A DNA stretch of 64,000 nt from Chloroflexota bacterium (GTDB taxonomy: Bacteria; Chloroflexota; Dehalococcoidia; Lucifugimonadales; SAR202-VII-2): positions 141,466 through 205,465 of the forward strand of contig QEVV01000003.1 in the NCBI GenBank assembly GCA_003228115.1. The letters are read 5' to 3'. The notes beneath the pieces are model-generated. The model had not been told where the DNA came from. It did no database searches and saw nothing but the letters and a program-made list of their open reading frames with translations. A program made the position numbers and the translations under genes. Shown here one piece after another: positions 8,565 through 17,727 of this stretch (position 1 is its first letter; each line of letters opens with the position of its first letter).

Positions 8565-9848
8565 CTATCTTATGATGTCGATGGCTTGCTTAAAGGCGTC
8601 GAGCGTCCTATCCACGTCTTGCTGATCGTGGGCCAGAGATACATAGAACTTGTGACCAGCCCGCAGGATGCCCTGGTCGACAAGAGAAGAAACGAACTTC
8701 TTGTGCATCGTGCTGTCGGCCCTCATCGTAGCCCTGTAGTCGACGATCTCCTCCTCAGTGAAATAGACGTCGAACATGGGTGCCTCGCCGGAAACCTTGG
8801 CGGGTATCTCCGCCTCTCGGAGCAACTGCTCCAAGCCTCCCATGAGCTGGCGGCCTGTGGCGAAGAGGCGCTCATAGGCGCCCGGTTGCCGAAGTACTTC
8901 CAAGGTTGCCAGGCCCGCCGCCGCCGCAATGGGGTTCCCGTTGAGCGTGCCAACCTGGGGAACGTATTCGTCGGTGCCTTCCATTTCAGGGTCGAAGCTG
9001 TGCATGATGTCCCGCTTGCCCACGACACCAGCCAGCGGGAAGCCACCCCCGACAATCTTGCCTATAGCAGCAATGTCAGGCTCTACACCGTAGTATTCCT
9101 GCGCGCCACCGTAGGCGAATCGAAAGCCGGTGACAATCTCGTCAAAAATGAGCGGTATCTCGTACTGTTGCGTCACTTTGCGTAGGCCCTGAAGGAATCC
9201 AGGCATCGGTTCGATCACACGCTGTAGCGGCTCCACAATCACTGCGGCCAGGTCGTCATGGTTCTGCTCAATGAGTTCGGTCGCGTAATCAAGGTCATTG
9301 AAGGGTGCCACAAGCACCGTGTCCTGGACCGCCTTTGGCACCCCGGCAGAGTTGGCAACGGGCGTAGGGAACGGGGACAGCTTCGTTGGGGACAGGCTCA
9401 TGATTGCGTAGTCATGCATGCCGTGGTAGCCACCCTCAAACTTGAGAATCTTGTCCCGCTTCCGGTAGGCCCTGGCAATCCTCAAGGCATAGAACGTCGC
9501 CTCTGTGCCGCTGGAGACATACCTGACCTGTTCGGCGCAGGGAACGGCCCTCACAATCTCCTCAGCAAGCTCAATGGCTAGCTCGTTGGTGATAAAGAAC
9601 GTGCTGCCCCGGGCCATTTGCCGCTGCACGGCCTCGACGACAGCTGGGTGAGCGTGACCCAATATCATGGGGCCCGAGCCGATCATGTAGTCGAGGTATT
9701 CACGTCCATCGACGTCGTAGACCTTCGATCCCCTGCCCTCTCGAATGATGACGGGATGGTCCTTCGACATTGGGACGTTGCCGATAGTGCCGCCAGGCAA
9801 GGCCCGAATGGCTCGCTCAACGAGGTCTTGGCTGGAGGTAGAAGCCAT
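8565..9848 (-). CDS. Glutamate-1-semialdehyde aminomutase-like class III aminotransferase
   Basis: 427 aa PLP enzyme of the HemL-like class III aminotransferase group. ATG at 9848 follows GGAG. Motifs: SSGTEATFYALRIARAYR (cofactor phosphate region), FEGGYHGMHDY, FDEIVTGFR (Asp holding the pyridine N) and the Schiff-base Lys in AIGKIVGGGFPLAGV. Length and motif order match HemL (tetrapyrrole synthesis, glutamate-1-semialdehyde to 5-aminolevulinate). No other heme genes are nearby, and several catabolic aminotransferases share these motifs, so a true hemL assignment is open. It is a single gene, bounded by repeat-rich intergenic regions on both sides. Confidence 0.85.
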   Translation of the reverse strand: MASTSSQDLVERAIRALPGGTIGNVPMSKDHPVIIREGRGSKVYDVDGREYLDYMIGSGPMILGHAHPAVVEAVQRQMARGSTFFITNELAIELAEEIVRAVPCAEQVRYVSSGTEATFYALRIARAYRKRDKILKFEGGYHGMHDYAIMSLSPTKLSPFPTPVANSAGVPKAVQDTVLVAPFNDLDYATELIEQNHDDLAAVIVEPLQRVIEPMPGFLQGLRKVTQQYEIPLIFDEIVTGFRFAYGGAQEYYGVEPDIAAIGKIVGGGFPLAGVVGKRDIMHSFDPEMEGTDEYVPQVGTLNGNPIAAAAGLATLEVLRQPGAYERLFATGRQLMGGLEQLLREAEIPAKVSGEAPMFDVYFTEEEIVDYRATMRADSTMHKKFVSSLVDQGILRAGHKFYVSLAHDQQDVDRTLDAFKQAIDIIR

Positions 9849-9941
9849 ACATTGCTCCGAGGTAGGGGAAATGAAAACTCACTGTGTCAAACAGCACGAT
9901 CCGTGTCAACCGAGACCGTTTCAATCGGACGAAACAGGAGA

Positions 9942-10084
9942 GGGCGGGTCACCGACCCGCCCCTACAGGGTATTGGTTCGCAAATCGAAGTTGATCGGCT
10001 TCCAGAGGTTTCGGTAGGGGCCGTGTCTCAGACCGGCCCGCTCCAGGCGGAGGTTAACGGGGCGGGTCACCAACCCGCCCCTAC
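9942..10084. repeat. Two copies of a 25-bp palindromic intergenic repeat
   Basis: GGGCGGGTCACCGACCCGCC (then CCTAC) at 9942-9966 recurs at 10060-10084 with one change (CCAACCC). Each copy can fold on itself (GGGCGGGT against ACCCGCCC). A related, degraded piece (GTAGGGGCCGTGTCTCAGACC) lies between them. It looks like a REP-type element; it could also act as a terminator for the flanking minus-strand genes. Confidence 0.75.
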
Positions 10085-10092
10085 CATAGCCC

Positions 10093-10620
10093 TTAGGGGG
10101 CTTGGTCTAGCAGGTAGAGAGCGGCAATACTTTTTGAATCCTTGATCTGACCGGATCTGACCAATGCCGGCATCTTCGACGCTGGATGTCGCTCTAGTTG
10201 AATGTCTTCATCTTCGTCGCCCTTCATAGGGCTGTGGTGGAGACCTCGGGCCAGGAAGACGTGCATGTACTCCGTTGCATAGCCAGGGACCATCCAGAAG
10301 CTTCCCAGGGGCACGATCTCATCAGCGGCGTAGCCCGTCTCCTCTCGCAGCTCCCGCTGGGCGCAGGTCTCAGGGTCCTCACCGGCGTCAATTCCGCCTG
10401 CGGGGAACTCCAACAGGAACTCCTCTGCCGCTTTCCGGTACTGACGGACCAGCAGCAGGTTACCCTCCTGGTCCACTGGAACGATGGTCACTGCCCCTGA
10501 ATGTTCAACAATCTCCCGGGACGAAGTATTCCCGTCCGGCAGTCGCACGGTGTCAACGCGCACATTGAGGATGCGCCCCTCGTAGACGCGCCGGGTTTCT
10601 AAGGTGGGTTCCTGGTTCAT
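10093..10620 (-). CDS. Nudix hydrolase, ADP-ribose pyrophosphatase-like
   Basis: 175 aa. The Nudix box is complete: GIDAGEDPETCAQRELREET then GY, with the metal-binding REXXEE glutamates. The N-terminal beta domain ETRRVYEGRILNVRVDTVRLPDG and the residue block LLLVRQYR are typical of the ADP-ribose/NudF branch, which cleaves ADP-ribose to AMP and ribose 5-phosphate. Its ATG overlaps a possible upstream stop (ATGA), and it lies downstream of NAD kinase on the same strand, consistent with a link to NAD metabolism. Substrate is inferred from the subfamily. Confidence 0.9.
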   Translation of the reverse strand: MNQEPTLETRRVYEGRILNVRVDTVRLPDGNTSSREIVEHSGAVTIVPVDQEGNLLLVRQYRKAAEEFLLEFPAGGIDAGEDPETCAQRELREETGYAADEIVPLGSFWMVPGYATEYMHVFLARGLHHSPMKGDEDEDIQLERHPASKMPALVRSGQIKDSKSIAALYLLDQAP

Positions 10621-10796
10621 TCGACGATCTCCGCGTAGGACTCCGCGGGCTCCATGAAGTCCGTAGGAGATTGGATGGTGACGGGCCGGTTATGGCTGAG
10701 CACTTGGTAGTCAAAAGACACGGACGTGTCGCCCGGTTGAATGTCCTTCGGAGCTCCCGCTATTCCCGCATGGTTGTGCGACGCTGGTACTCCTCC
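10617..10796 (-). pseudogene. Possible small ORF or remnant between nadK and the Nudix gene
   Basis: In the frame ending with TGA at 10619-10617 (ATGA overlap with the Nudix start) the minus strand is open for 59 codons, reading for example GDTSVSFDYQVLSHNRPVTI and ending ESYAEIVE. The composition looks protein-like and the overlap is the operonic kind. But there is no ATG near the beginning; the only plausible start is a GTG at 10721 (34 aa). It may be a tiny gene, a remnant of a longer one, or chance. A sequence search of both versions would decide. Confidence 0.3.
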
Positions 10797-10820
10797 TCAT
10801 CAACCGGCTGTGCGCCCCTC

Positions 10821-11687
10821 CTAAGACATCTGGTTGCCGGCATCCAAGCCAAGGCGCTCACGGACTGTGCTGTAAAAGAACTCAGGCGGGTGGAACCGGA
10901 GGAACTTCGCTCGGTGCTCGCTCCTACGGATGCGCACCAAGTCACCATCTTGGAGGTCTAGGTCCACATAGCCGTCGACACTGAGGACTGCCTGGTAGTC
11001 AGTGTGAACGGTGAGTTCAATAACGCAGGTAGCCGGGATAACCAGCGAGCCCGAGAAGCTGATGTGAGGGGCCACGGCCGTCACAACAAGATCAGAGGTT
11101 GAGGGGTGCAAAATGGGGCCACCCGCCGAAAAAGCGTAGCCGGTACTCCCTGTTGCGGTCGCTACGATCACAGCATCTGCCGTGTACCGCGTGAGCCGCA
11201 CGCCGTCGATGCTGACCTCAACCCTTGCCAGGCGAGGAACAGCACCACGGCCTACCAGAGCGTCGTTCAAAGCATGAAAGGGTTGAGATGCCGATGGAGA
11301 CGAGCGGTCAGGCACCGTTTCGACCGCAAGCATCGTCCGCTCTTCCATCCAAATTTCATCGCTTTCAAGAAGGGTAGGAAAGTTTGAGGCCGCCTGCGCC
11401 GGAGTCAGTTCGGCCATGAACCCCACCCGTCCCATGTTGACGCCCAGCAAAGGGACACCAAAGGGGGCAGCCACTCGAGCCGTGCTTAGAATGGTGCCGT
11501 CCCCGCCAACAGTTACAACGAGGTGGGTGCCCTCCACCTGGGCCTTCTTGGCCTCCAGTTCCGCCACGGCGCATATCCAGGTATTCCGGGCATTCCCGAG
11601 TTGTTCGGCAATACTACGAGCGAGCTCCCCGGCCTTACCAACGCGCCCGTTGTAGACGATACCGACGGTTCCGTAGGAAATGGGCAT
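10821..11687 (-). CDS. nadK: NAD kinase
   Basis: 288 aa. Phosphorylates NAD to NADP using ATP or polyphosphate. Motifs: VTVGGDGTILSTAR (the GGDG loop, residues about 58-62), ALNDALVGRG (NE/D-type motif), and STGYAFSAGGPILHP in the C-terminal beta domain. Length is typical. It lies 84 bases downstream of nuoN and upstream of the Nudix gene, all on the minus strand, so it may be read from the tail of the nuo transcript. Cytosolic. Confidence 0.94.
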   Translation of the reverse strand: MPISYGTVGIVYNGRVGKAGELARSIAEQLGNARNTWICAVAELEAKKAQVEGTHLVVTVGGDGTILSTARVAAPFGVPLLGVNMGRVGFMAELTPAQAASNFPTLLESDEIWMEERTMLAVETVPDRSSPSASQPFHALNDALVGRGAVPRLARVEVSIDGVRLTRYTADAVIVATATGSTGYAFSAGGPILHPSTSDLVVTAVAPHISFSGSLVIPATCVIELTVHTDYQAVLSVDGYVDLDLQDGDLVRIRRSEHRAKFLRFHPPEFFYSTVRERLGLDAGNQMS

Positions 11688-11771
11688 GACTCGTCCAAGG
11701 ATAGGCGTAGGGAGACATTAAACCACAAAGAGGCGGCTGCGTACGAAGGGGCGCCTGCAAAGAGGCAGGAG

Positions 11772-13271
11772 CTAGCCGCCGACGATGACGCCTACAGCGG
11801 ACTGGGCGACATCCAAGACGTAACCGGGAATGACACCCAGAACGACTATACCAACAGCGCTGATTGCCAAGGCCCCACGCGCCGCCAGAGAGAAAGGCAC
11901 GGTCTCGCGCTCCGTTTCGTTGCCGGTGTACATCACACGGATTACCCGTAGGTAGTAGTAGGCGGAGATCACGCTATTGATTGCCCCAGCCACAACCAGC
12001 CATGCCAAGTCAGCACGAACGGCAGCATTAAAGAGGTAGATCTTGCCGATGAACCCCGCCGTCGGAGGGATTCCAATCAGTGAGATCAAGCTGATGGCAA
12101 GAACGGCGGCCAAAAGCGGCGCCTTGAACCCCATCCCTGCGAAGTCGTCTATTCGCTCGCTCTTGATCTTGTTGGCAATTGCGATGATAGCGAAGAATGC
12201 TGCCAGGTTCGTTGCACCATAGGCCACGAGATAGAACAGCACACCGCCAAGACCGAGGTCGGTCGGCCCGTCGCCTACTCGAGCAGCCACGGCTGCAACG
12301 CCCACCATCAGGTAACCCGCGTGGGCCACCGTGCTATAGGCCAACAGACGCTTAATGTTGGTTTGGGCTATCGCCATCAGGTTACCGACCGTCATCGACA
12401 AGACAGCCAAGACGGCGAAGCCGATGCTCCAGTCCAGGCTAAGTCCACCAAAGGCAAGGTAGAACACACGAATGAGGACAGCGAAAGCTGCTGCCTTGCT
12501 GGCGACGGACAGGTAAGCGGTAATGGGAGTTGGGGAACCCTCATACACGTCCGGAACCCACATTTGGAAGGGGGCCAACGCCATCTTGAAACCAAATCCC
12601 GCAACTATGAGCACCACGCCCAGCAAGAGTGGAGCGGCGCCGAAGGCAATACTCTCCACGGGCTGTTCCTGAATCCGCTCAGCAATAACGGAAAGCTGAG
12701 TGCTTCCCGTGAAGCCGTAGACCAAGACCATTCCGTAGAGCAGAAGCGCTGAACTGACCGCAGCAAGGACGAAGAACTTCATGGCCGCTTCTGTGGAACG
12801 GGCGTCCCGCAGGAAAGCGGACAAGACCACCAAGGGAATGGTGGCTAGTTCCAGAGATACGTAGATCGTGATCAACTCTGTCGTAGATGGCAAGAGCATC
12901 ATGCCAACGGCAGAGAGAAGAATTAGTGCGTAGTACTCACCGCGGTATTTGGCGAAACGGCCCACATAGTCCTGAGACACCAACAACACCAAGCCTACAA
13001 CCGCTATAACCAAGAACTTGAAGAACAGCGAGAAATGGTCGACAGCGAATGTGGTGGCCTGGCCTAGTTCGAGGAAGCGCTGCGAAGTCGCCTCGCCGTC
13101 GATGTCTATCCACAGAGCGATCGAGAATGCGACGGGCACCGCCAGACCAACGATGGCCAAGAACGCCACAACGCCCTTCTGGCGAAAAATCAGGTCAGCC
13201 AGAACCACCAGCACGGCCAACCCGACCATGCTGATTTCTGGCGATAGTAGATAAACGTCGCTAGCCGTCAT
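11772..13271 (-). CDS. nuoN: NADH-quinone oxidoreductase subunit N
   Basis: 499 aa, about 14 membrane segments, antiporter-like proton-pumping subunit of complex I. Typical stretches: YVSLELATIPLVVLSAF with the TM5 Glu, FGFKMALAPFQMWVPDVYEG with the TM7 Lys and the amphipathic PDVYEG loop, NIKRLLAYSTVAHAGYLMVG with the TM8 Lys. Length is usual (480-500). Last gene of the nuo operon, 66 bases after nuoM. Confidence 0.95.
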   Translation of the reverse strand: MTASDVYLLSPEISMVGLAVLVVLADLIFRQKGVVAFLAIVGLAVPVAFSIALWIDIDGEATSQRFLELGQATTFAVDHFSLFFKFLVIAVVGLVLLVSQDYVGRFAKYRGEYYALILLSAVGMMLLPSTTELITIYVSLELATIPLVVLSAFLRDARSTEAAMKFFVLAAVSSALLLYGMVLVYGFTGSTQLSVIAERIQEQPVESIAFGAAPLLLGVVLIVAGFGFKMALAPFQMWVPDVYEGSPTPITAYLSVASKAAAFAVLIRVFYLAFGGLSLDWSIGFAVLAVLSMTVGNLMAIAQTNIKRLLAYSTVAHAGYLMVGVAAVAARVGDGPTDLGLGGVLFYLVAYGATNLAAFFAIIAIANKIKSERIDDFAGMGFKAPLLAAVLAISLISLIGIPPTAGFIGKIYLFNAAVRADLAWLVVAGAINSVISAYYYLRVIRVMYTGNETERETVPFSLAARGALAISAVGIVVLGVIPGYVLDVAQSAVGVIVGG

Positions 13272-13337
13272 CCTAACTCCGCAGGCTTTTTAAGGGCCTG
13301 ACGATAACTTGTGCTGTTGAACTCAATGCCGGCCATG

Positions 13338-14837
13338 CTATGGCATCCTGAAGTTGATGAGGTTGGGCAAGGCGGTGTCCAACACGTCGGTAATCACGGC
13401 CGGGTACACACCAACCACAACTATCGCAATAATCAACGTTACTATTGGCAACCTCTCCATCCACGATGCGTCCGTGAGGCCCTCTTGGCGGTCTGATGGT
13501 GGACCAAACAGAATCCGCTGAAGGGTCCAGAGAATATACCCGGCTGCCAGAACGACTCCAAAAGCGGCGAAGGCTACCGGCCAGGGGTTCGCCTTGAAGG
13601 CTCCGAGGAAAATCATGATTTCCGCCACGAAACCGCTCAATCCGGGCAGACCGAGAGAGGCAAGCCCTGCGATAACGAAGCTCACCGCGACGAATGGCAC
13701 CCGCACGGCCAGGCCCGTGATATCTGGAATGTGCCGGGTGTGCACCTTCTCGTACACCAAGCCAACCAGGACGAACAAAAGACCGGTTATCGTGCCATGG
13801 GTAAACATCTGGACCGAGGCGCCAGTTATGCCAACGGTGGCGAATCCACCTCCTACAGCGGAGACAGAGGTCACCCCCAGCAAAACAAAGCCCATATGGC
13901 TCACAGAGCTATAGGCCACAAGTCGTTTAAGGTCGGTCTGGCGCATTGTCACGACTGCGCCGTAGAGGATGGAGAAGGCCGCCAGAATAGCCAACGGCGT
14001 TCCATAATCCCTGGCCACGTCCGGGAAAATCGATAGACAGACCCGAAGGATGCCATAGCCACCCATCTTCAGCAGAACTCCGGCAAGCATAACGCTGACC
14101 GCGGTGGGAGCATCCGTGTGGGCGTCAGGCAGCCACGTGTGCACCGGCCATATCGGCAGCTTCACTGCGAACGCCGCAAAGAAGAAGAAGAAGGTGACCG
14201 CCGCAGGCATGATTAGCCGGGAGTAAGGGGTGTCGAATCCCAACTCCTGAGTGATGCGGATCATGTCAAACGTGCCAGTGGCGAAGTAGAGCGCCAGGAT
14301 GGCAACCAACATGAAGGCAGAGCCCAGGAAGGTGAAGGCAACAAACTTCATTGCTGAGTATGTGGGCCTTCCGGTTCCCCACATAGAGATCAGCATGTAC
14401 ATCGGAATCAGTTCGATTTCCCAGAAGATGAAGAACAGGAGGAAGTCCAAAGCCACGAACACGCCCATGACAGCCGTCCAGAGGAGCAGCAGCCACATGA
14501 AGTATTCCTTGACCCGGTGCTCAACCCTCCAAGACACGAATATGGCGCAGGCGCCCAATAGGCCGGTGAGCAACACCATTGGAGCGTTCAGCCCATCAAG
14601 ACCCAAGAAGTACTGTGCGTTGAGGGCAGGGATCCAATCGGAGATCCTGTCCACCAACTGCACGCCGCCTTCTGCTGTGTCATAGGAGGCAAAGGCGACA
14701 ATACTGAGGACAAGTTCAGCCACAGCAACGATGCCAGCGAACACCCGGACTTGCCGCTTCTCCTTAAGGAAGAGCGCTATGATGAGCGCTGCCGCTGCCG
14801 GCAGGAATACCAAGGTGGTTAAGAGACCTACGAACAC
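13338..14837 (-). CDS. nuoM: NADH-quinone oxidoreductase subunit M
   Basis: 499 aa, about 14 membrane segments. Antiporter-like subunit: FFIFWEIELIPMYMLISMWG carries the TM5 Glu, FAVKLPIWPVHTWLPDAHTDAPT the TM7 Lys and conserved HTWLPDAH loop, and TDLKRLVAYSSVSHMGFVLLG the TM8 Lys. These are the charged residues of the proton path. Between nuoL (74 bases upstream) and nuoN. Confidence 0.95.
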   Translation of the reverse strand: MFVGLLTTLVFLPAAAALIIALFLKEKRQVRVFAGIVAVAELVLSIVAFASYDTAEGGVQLVDRISDWIPALNAQYFLGLDGLNAPMVLLTGLLGACAIFVSWRVEHRVKEYFMWLLLLWTAVMGVFVALDFLLFFIFWEIELIPMYMLISMWGTGRPTYSAMKFVAFTFLGSAFMLVAILALYFATGTFDMIRITQELGFDTPYSRLIMPAAVTFFFFFAAFAVKLPIWPVHTWLPDAHTDAPTAVSVMLAGVLLKMGGYGILRVCLSIFPDVARDYGTPLAILAAFSILYGAVVTMRQTDLKRLVAYSSVSHMGFVLLGVTSVSAVGGGFATVGITGASVQMFTHGTITGLLFVLVGLVYEKVHTRHIPDITGLAVRVPFVAVSFVIAGLASLGLPGLSGFVAEIMIFLGAFKANPWPVAFAAFGVVLAAGYILWTLQRILFGPPSDRQEGLTDASWMERLPIVTLIIAIVVVGVYPAVITDVLDTALPNLINFRMP

Positions 14838-14911
14838 CCGGCTATCCTCCTGATACCTTTACGACTGTCATTCTCATTCCACTCGCCGCGAGGGGGATAC
14901 TTCCCCCACCG

Positions 14912-16972
14912 CTAACCCCAGACAATGAACGCTGCCACAATCAAAATGATTCCTGCGGACAACCCCAAGCCATATACCTGAACCTGCCCCGTCTGAGCCT
15001 GAGCCATTGCCCGTCCCAGATTGCGGCTCGTCCAGCCAAACATGTTGACGATGCCATCCACGAAGCGGGAATCGAAGCCGGCTGCGAAGAAAGCCAAGCC
15101 ACGGTAGAATACCCGGTTGACCAGACCGCCTTCGTACAGTTCATCAATGTAGTACTTGCGATAGAGCAACCGGTACAGACCCGGGAAGGCTCCAGCGATC
15201 CGGTCGGTCGAAATTCCCTTAGCCTGGTAAATCCAATAAGAAAGGAGAATTCCCGCCAGGGCCACGATGCTAGCGACGGTGGCCAAGCCAACCTCGATTC
15301 CAGCGGCTTTCTCCTCGAAATGGAGCAGAGGCTCTTGGGCCATCACAAGGTTGTGAGAGAACCAGTGGGCCTGAATGACGCCAAGATCGAAGGGAGGATT
15401 GGCGATGAACCCCGCCACGACCGCAGCCACGGCTAGAAGCGCCATAGGCAGAACCATAGTGACCGGGGACTCGCCAAGGTGGACATGCTCGCCACGCTTT
15501 GACTCCTCGTCGGCCGTTATTGTCACCACTGCGCCGTCTCTCACCACTCCGGCAGAGGCGTCAGCGATCTTCTTTTCAACACCGCCGCGGAATTCACCAT
15601 GGAAAGTTAAGTGAACGACTCTGAAGATGTAGAACGCCGTCATAAAGGCCGCCACAATTCCGAGGCCATAAACGACGAGCCCTACGCCTCCTTGATTAAA
15701 GGCGTGTGCAAGAATCTCATCCTTGCTCCACCACCCTGCGAAGAACGGGAAGCCAGCCAGGCTCAATGAGCCCAGCAGGAAAGTCACATAGGTCCAGGGC
15801 ATATGCTTGCGAAGCCCGCCCATATAGCGCATGTCGAAGGTACCGGCCGCGTGATTCACGCTGCCGGACCCAAGGAAGAGCAACGCCTTGAAGAATGCGT
15901 GAGTGAAGAGATGGAAAATGGCGGCATCGTAGGCGCCCACGCCAAGGGCAAGCATCATGAAGCCCAGCTGGCTGATCGTCGAATAGGCCAGCACTCGCTT
16001 TATGTCGTGCATGACGAGGCCTATGGTTGCCGCACCGAATGCCGTAATGCCTCCGACAAGGGCGACCAGCGTCATGGCAGCGGTCATTCCCGCATGTGGG
16101 TCTGGAGAGAAGACGGGGAAGAACCGAGCCACCAAGAACACGCCCGCTGCCACCATCGTGGCGGCATGGATGAGAGCGCTGACAGGCGTCGGGCCTTCCA
16201 TCGCGTCGGGAAGCCACGTGTGAAGGGGCACCTGCGCCGACTTGCCAATGGCTCCGGCGAAGATGCCGCCAGCCAACCATGCCAGGGCCACCGTGCCTAT
16301 CAGGCCCATTACTGCGGCTTGATGAATGTCGGGGATCTCAAGGGAGTTGAGGCCGGCAGCTGCGAACGTATCTTGATTGAAGAAGAAGTACAGAATAGCC
16401 AGCAGCAAACCAAAGTCGCCTATGCGGGTAACGATGAAGGCCTTCTTGGCAGCGGCAGCGGCTGAGGGCCGCTGGTACCAGAAGCCGATGAGCAGGTAGG
16501 AGCATACCCCCACCAACTCCCAGAAGACGAAGAGTTGAACGATGTTCCTAGCCATCACGAGCCCAATCATGGAAGCGGTAAACAAAGACATGATGGCGAA
16601 GTAGCGGGCATAGCCCGCGTCGTCCTTCATGTAGCCCATGGAATAGATCTGGACCATCAAGCTAACGCTTGTAGCCACGACGAGCATGATGGCCGTCAGG
16701 CTATCCATGTAAATGCCGATCGAGAACGTGAACGCCTCGCCGCCGCCAAGGCTAAACCATTCATGCGCCGCCCAGCCAATGGCTTCTTCATGGCCGAGGA
16801 CGGACTTCAGGGCATAGCTGGAGAGAACCAGCGAGCCTCCAATGGCCAGGATGGCCAGGTAGGCGCTGATCTTAGAAAAGCGATTGAAAAAGGGCCGAAC
16901 AACCAGCCCTATGATGAGGAAGCTGGCTATCGGGAGGAAGAATATAGCCCAGGCAGCGGATTCAGAGATCAT
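14912..16972 (-). CDS. nuoL: NADH-quinone oxidoreductase subunit L
   Basis: 686 aa, longer than NuoM/N as expected because NuoL carries the lateral helix and an extra C-terminal membrane helix. FVFWELVGVCSYLLIGFWY holds the TM5 Glu; IGKSAQVPLHTWLPDAMEGPTPVSALIHAATMV the TM7 Lys and signature loop; DIKRVLAYSTISQLGFMMLALG the TM8 Lys. A hydrophilic insertion (ASAGVVRDGAVVTITADEES, around residue 490) separates the pump domain from the tail. Many plus-strand ORFs here are its shadows. Its start follows the small gene at 16976 by 3 bases. Confidence 0.95.
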   Translation of the reverse strand: MISESAAWAIFFLPIASFLIIGLVVRPFFNRFSKISAYLAILAIGGSLVLSSYALKSVLGHEEAIGWAAHEWFSLGGGEAFTFSIGIYMDSLTAIMLVVATSVSLMVQIYSMGYMKDDAGYARYFAIMSLFTASMIGLVMARNIVQLFVFWELVGVCSYLLIGFWYQRPSAAAAAKKAFIVTRIGDFGLLLAILYFFFNQDTFAAAGLNSLEIPDIHQAAVMGLIGTVALAWLAGGIFAGAIGKSAQVPLHTWLPDAMEGPTPVSALIHAATMVAAGVFLVARFFPVFSPDPHAGMTAAMTLVALVGGITAFGAATIGLVMHDIKRVLAYSTISQLGFMMLALGVGAYDAAIFHLFTHAFFKALLFLGSGSVNHAAGTFDMRYMGGLRKHMPWTYVTFLLGSLSLAGFPFFAGWWSKDEILAHAFNQGGVGLVVYGLGIVAAFMTAFYIFRVVHLTFHGEFRGGVEKKIADASAGVVRDGAVVTITADEESKRGEHVHLGESPVTMVLPMALLAVAAVVAGFIANPPFDLGVIQAHWFSHNLVMAQEPLLHFEEKAAGIEVGLATVASIVALAGILLSYWIYQAKGISTDRIAGAFPGLYRLLYRKYYIDELYEGGLVNRVFYRGLAFFAAGFDSRFVDGIVNMFGWTSRNLGRAMAQAQTGQVQVYGLGLSAGIILIVAAFIVWG

Positions 16973-16975
16973 CGA

Positions 16976-17170
16976 CTACAGTTTCCTCAAGATTTCGTCT
17001 GCTACATGCTCGCGTCCATGGGGAACCATGACGCGGAAGGGCACCCGTTCACCCCAGTCAAGAATATCGCCCTCGGGAAGAATGCGCGTAGGCAGGCCCT
17101 CGCCTTCCAGGATGTTCTTCCACATCTCGGCGATCATAAGGTTAGGTACTTTTTTGTACTCGGCCCACAT
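16976..17170 (-). CDS. Small DUF2007-like protein inside the nuo operon
   Basis: 64 aa from the ATG at 17170, which follows AAGGGAGA; the ORF track's longer version (to 17257) includes noncoding repeat-like sequence. The protein begins MWAEYKKVPNLMIAEMWKNI and continues with EGLPTRILPEGDILDWGERVPFRVMVPH. The pattern of a short helix selecting between variants followed by a hydrophobic V-P strand resembles DUF2007/putative signal-transducing small proteins, but this match is from memory and weak. It sits between nuoK and nuoL with a 3-base gap to nuoL, so it is probably co-translated. A role in complex I assembly or regulation is only a guess. Confidence 0.75.
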   Translation of the reverse strand: MWAEYKKVPNLMIAEMWKNILEGEGLPTRILPEGDILDWGERVPFRVMVPHGREHVADEILRKL

Positions 17171-17257
17171 GGCCGTCTCCCTTAAGCAAATTGCGGCGGG
17201 CTTTGACCCTTTGCGCATCTCTCGTTGAGAGCACCTGCCCCTCAACCCCGTCGGCAA

Positions 17258-17373
17258 GTCTTACGTCGTCTCTCCCACCCACACCGCCCCGAGCGCTTTT
17301 AATACAGGAGGACACCCCCTGTATCCCCCGGCGGGGCTCCGCCCCTGCACCCGGAAGGAATTCCGCAGGCGCT
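17258..17373. repeat. Spacer with GC-rich hairpin sequence between nuoK and the small gene
   Basis: Contains GGCGGGGCTCCGCCCCTGC around 17330, which folds on itself (GGGGC/GCCCC), plus ATACAGGAGGACACCCCCTGTAT. This resembles common dispersed bacterial repeats. It interrupts an otherwise tightly packed operon, so it may be a late insertion or an RNA-processing hairpin. Confidence 0.5.
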
Positions 17374-17727
17374 TTAGTACCGCATCTCGCTTAACTCCGT
17401 CACATCCACTGACTTGCGGATGCGATAAGCGGCGATGACGATAGCCAATCCTACAGCGACTTCTGCCGCCGCCACGGTAATGATGAACAGCGCAAATGCC
17501 TGCCCCGTTAGCACCGAGTTCAAGATGATGCCCGTATCGTTGGGGTTGGCCAGGACCACTGCAGGAGCAATATAACGCGACATGCTCACCGCAGCGATGG
17601 TAACCCCGGTGAACATTAGTTCCACCGACATAAGTACGGTAATCATGTTCCGCTTGGACAGGGCCCCATAGAGCCCAATGCAAAACACAATCCCTGATAG
17701 TACGAGGTAGTGTTCTAATCCTGGCAT
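17374..17727 (-). CDS. nuoK: NADH-quinone oxidoreductase subunit K
   Basis: 117 aa, three membrane segments. LSGIVFCIGLYGALSKRN and VLMSVELMFTGVTIAAVSMSRY contain the conserved TM2 Glu of the proton path; the second conserved Glu lies in FIITVAAAEVAVGLAIVIAAYR. The length is slightly above the usual 100 aa owing to the C-terminal tail. Directly abuts nuoJ. Confidence 0.94.
   Translation of the reverse strand: MPGLEHYLVLSGIVFCIGLYGALSKRNMITVLMSVELMFTGVTIAAVSMSRYIAPAVVLANPNDTGIILNSVLTGQAFALFIITVAAAEVAVGLAIVIAAYRIRKSVDVTELSEMRY

Noticed and set aside
15803-16465. Plus-strand 220-aa ORF
   Set aside because: Antisense to nuoL; composition unlike protein.
16535-17185. Plus-strand 216-aa ORF
   Set aside because: Antisense to nuoL, very His- and Asn-rich, with no signals of its own.
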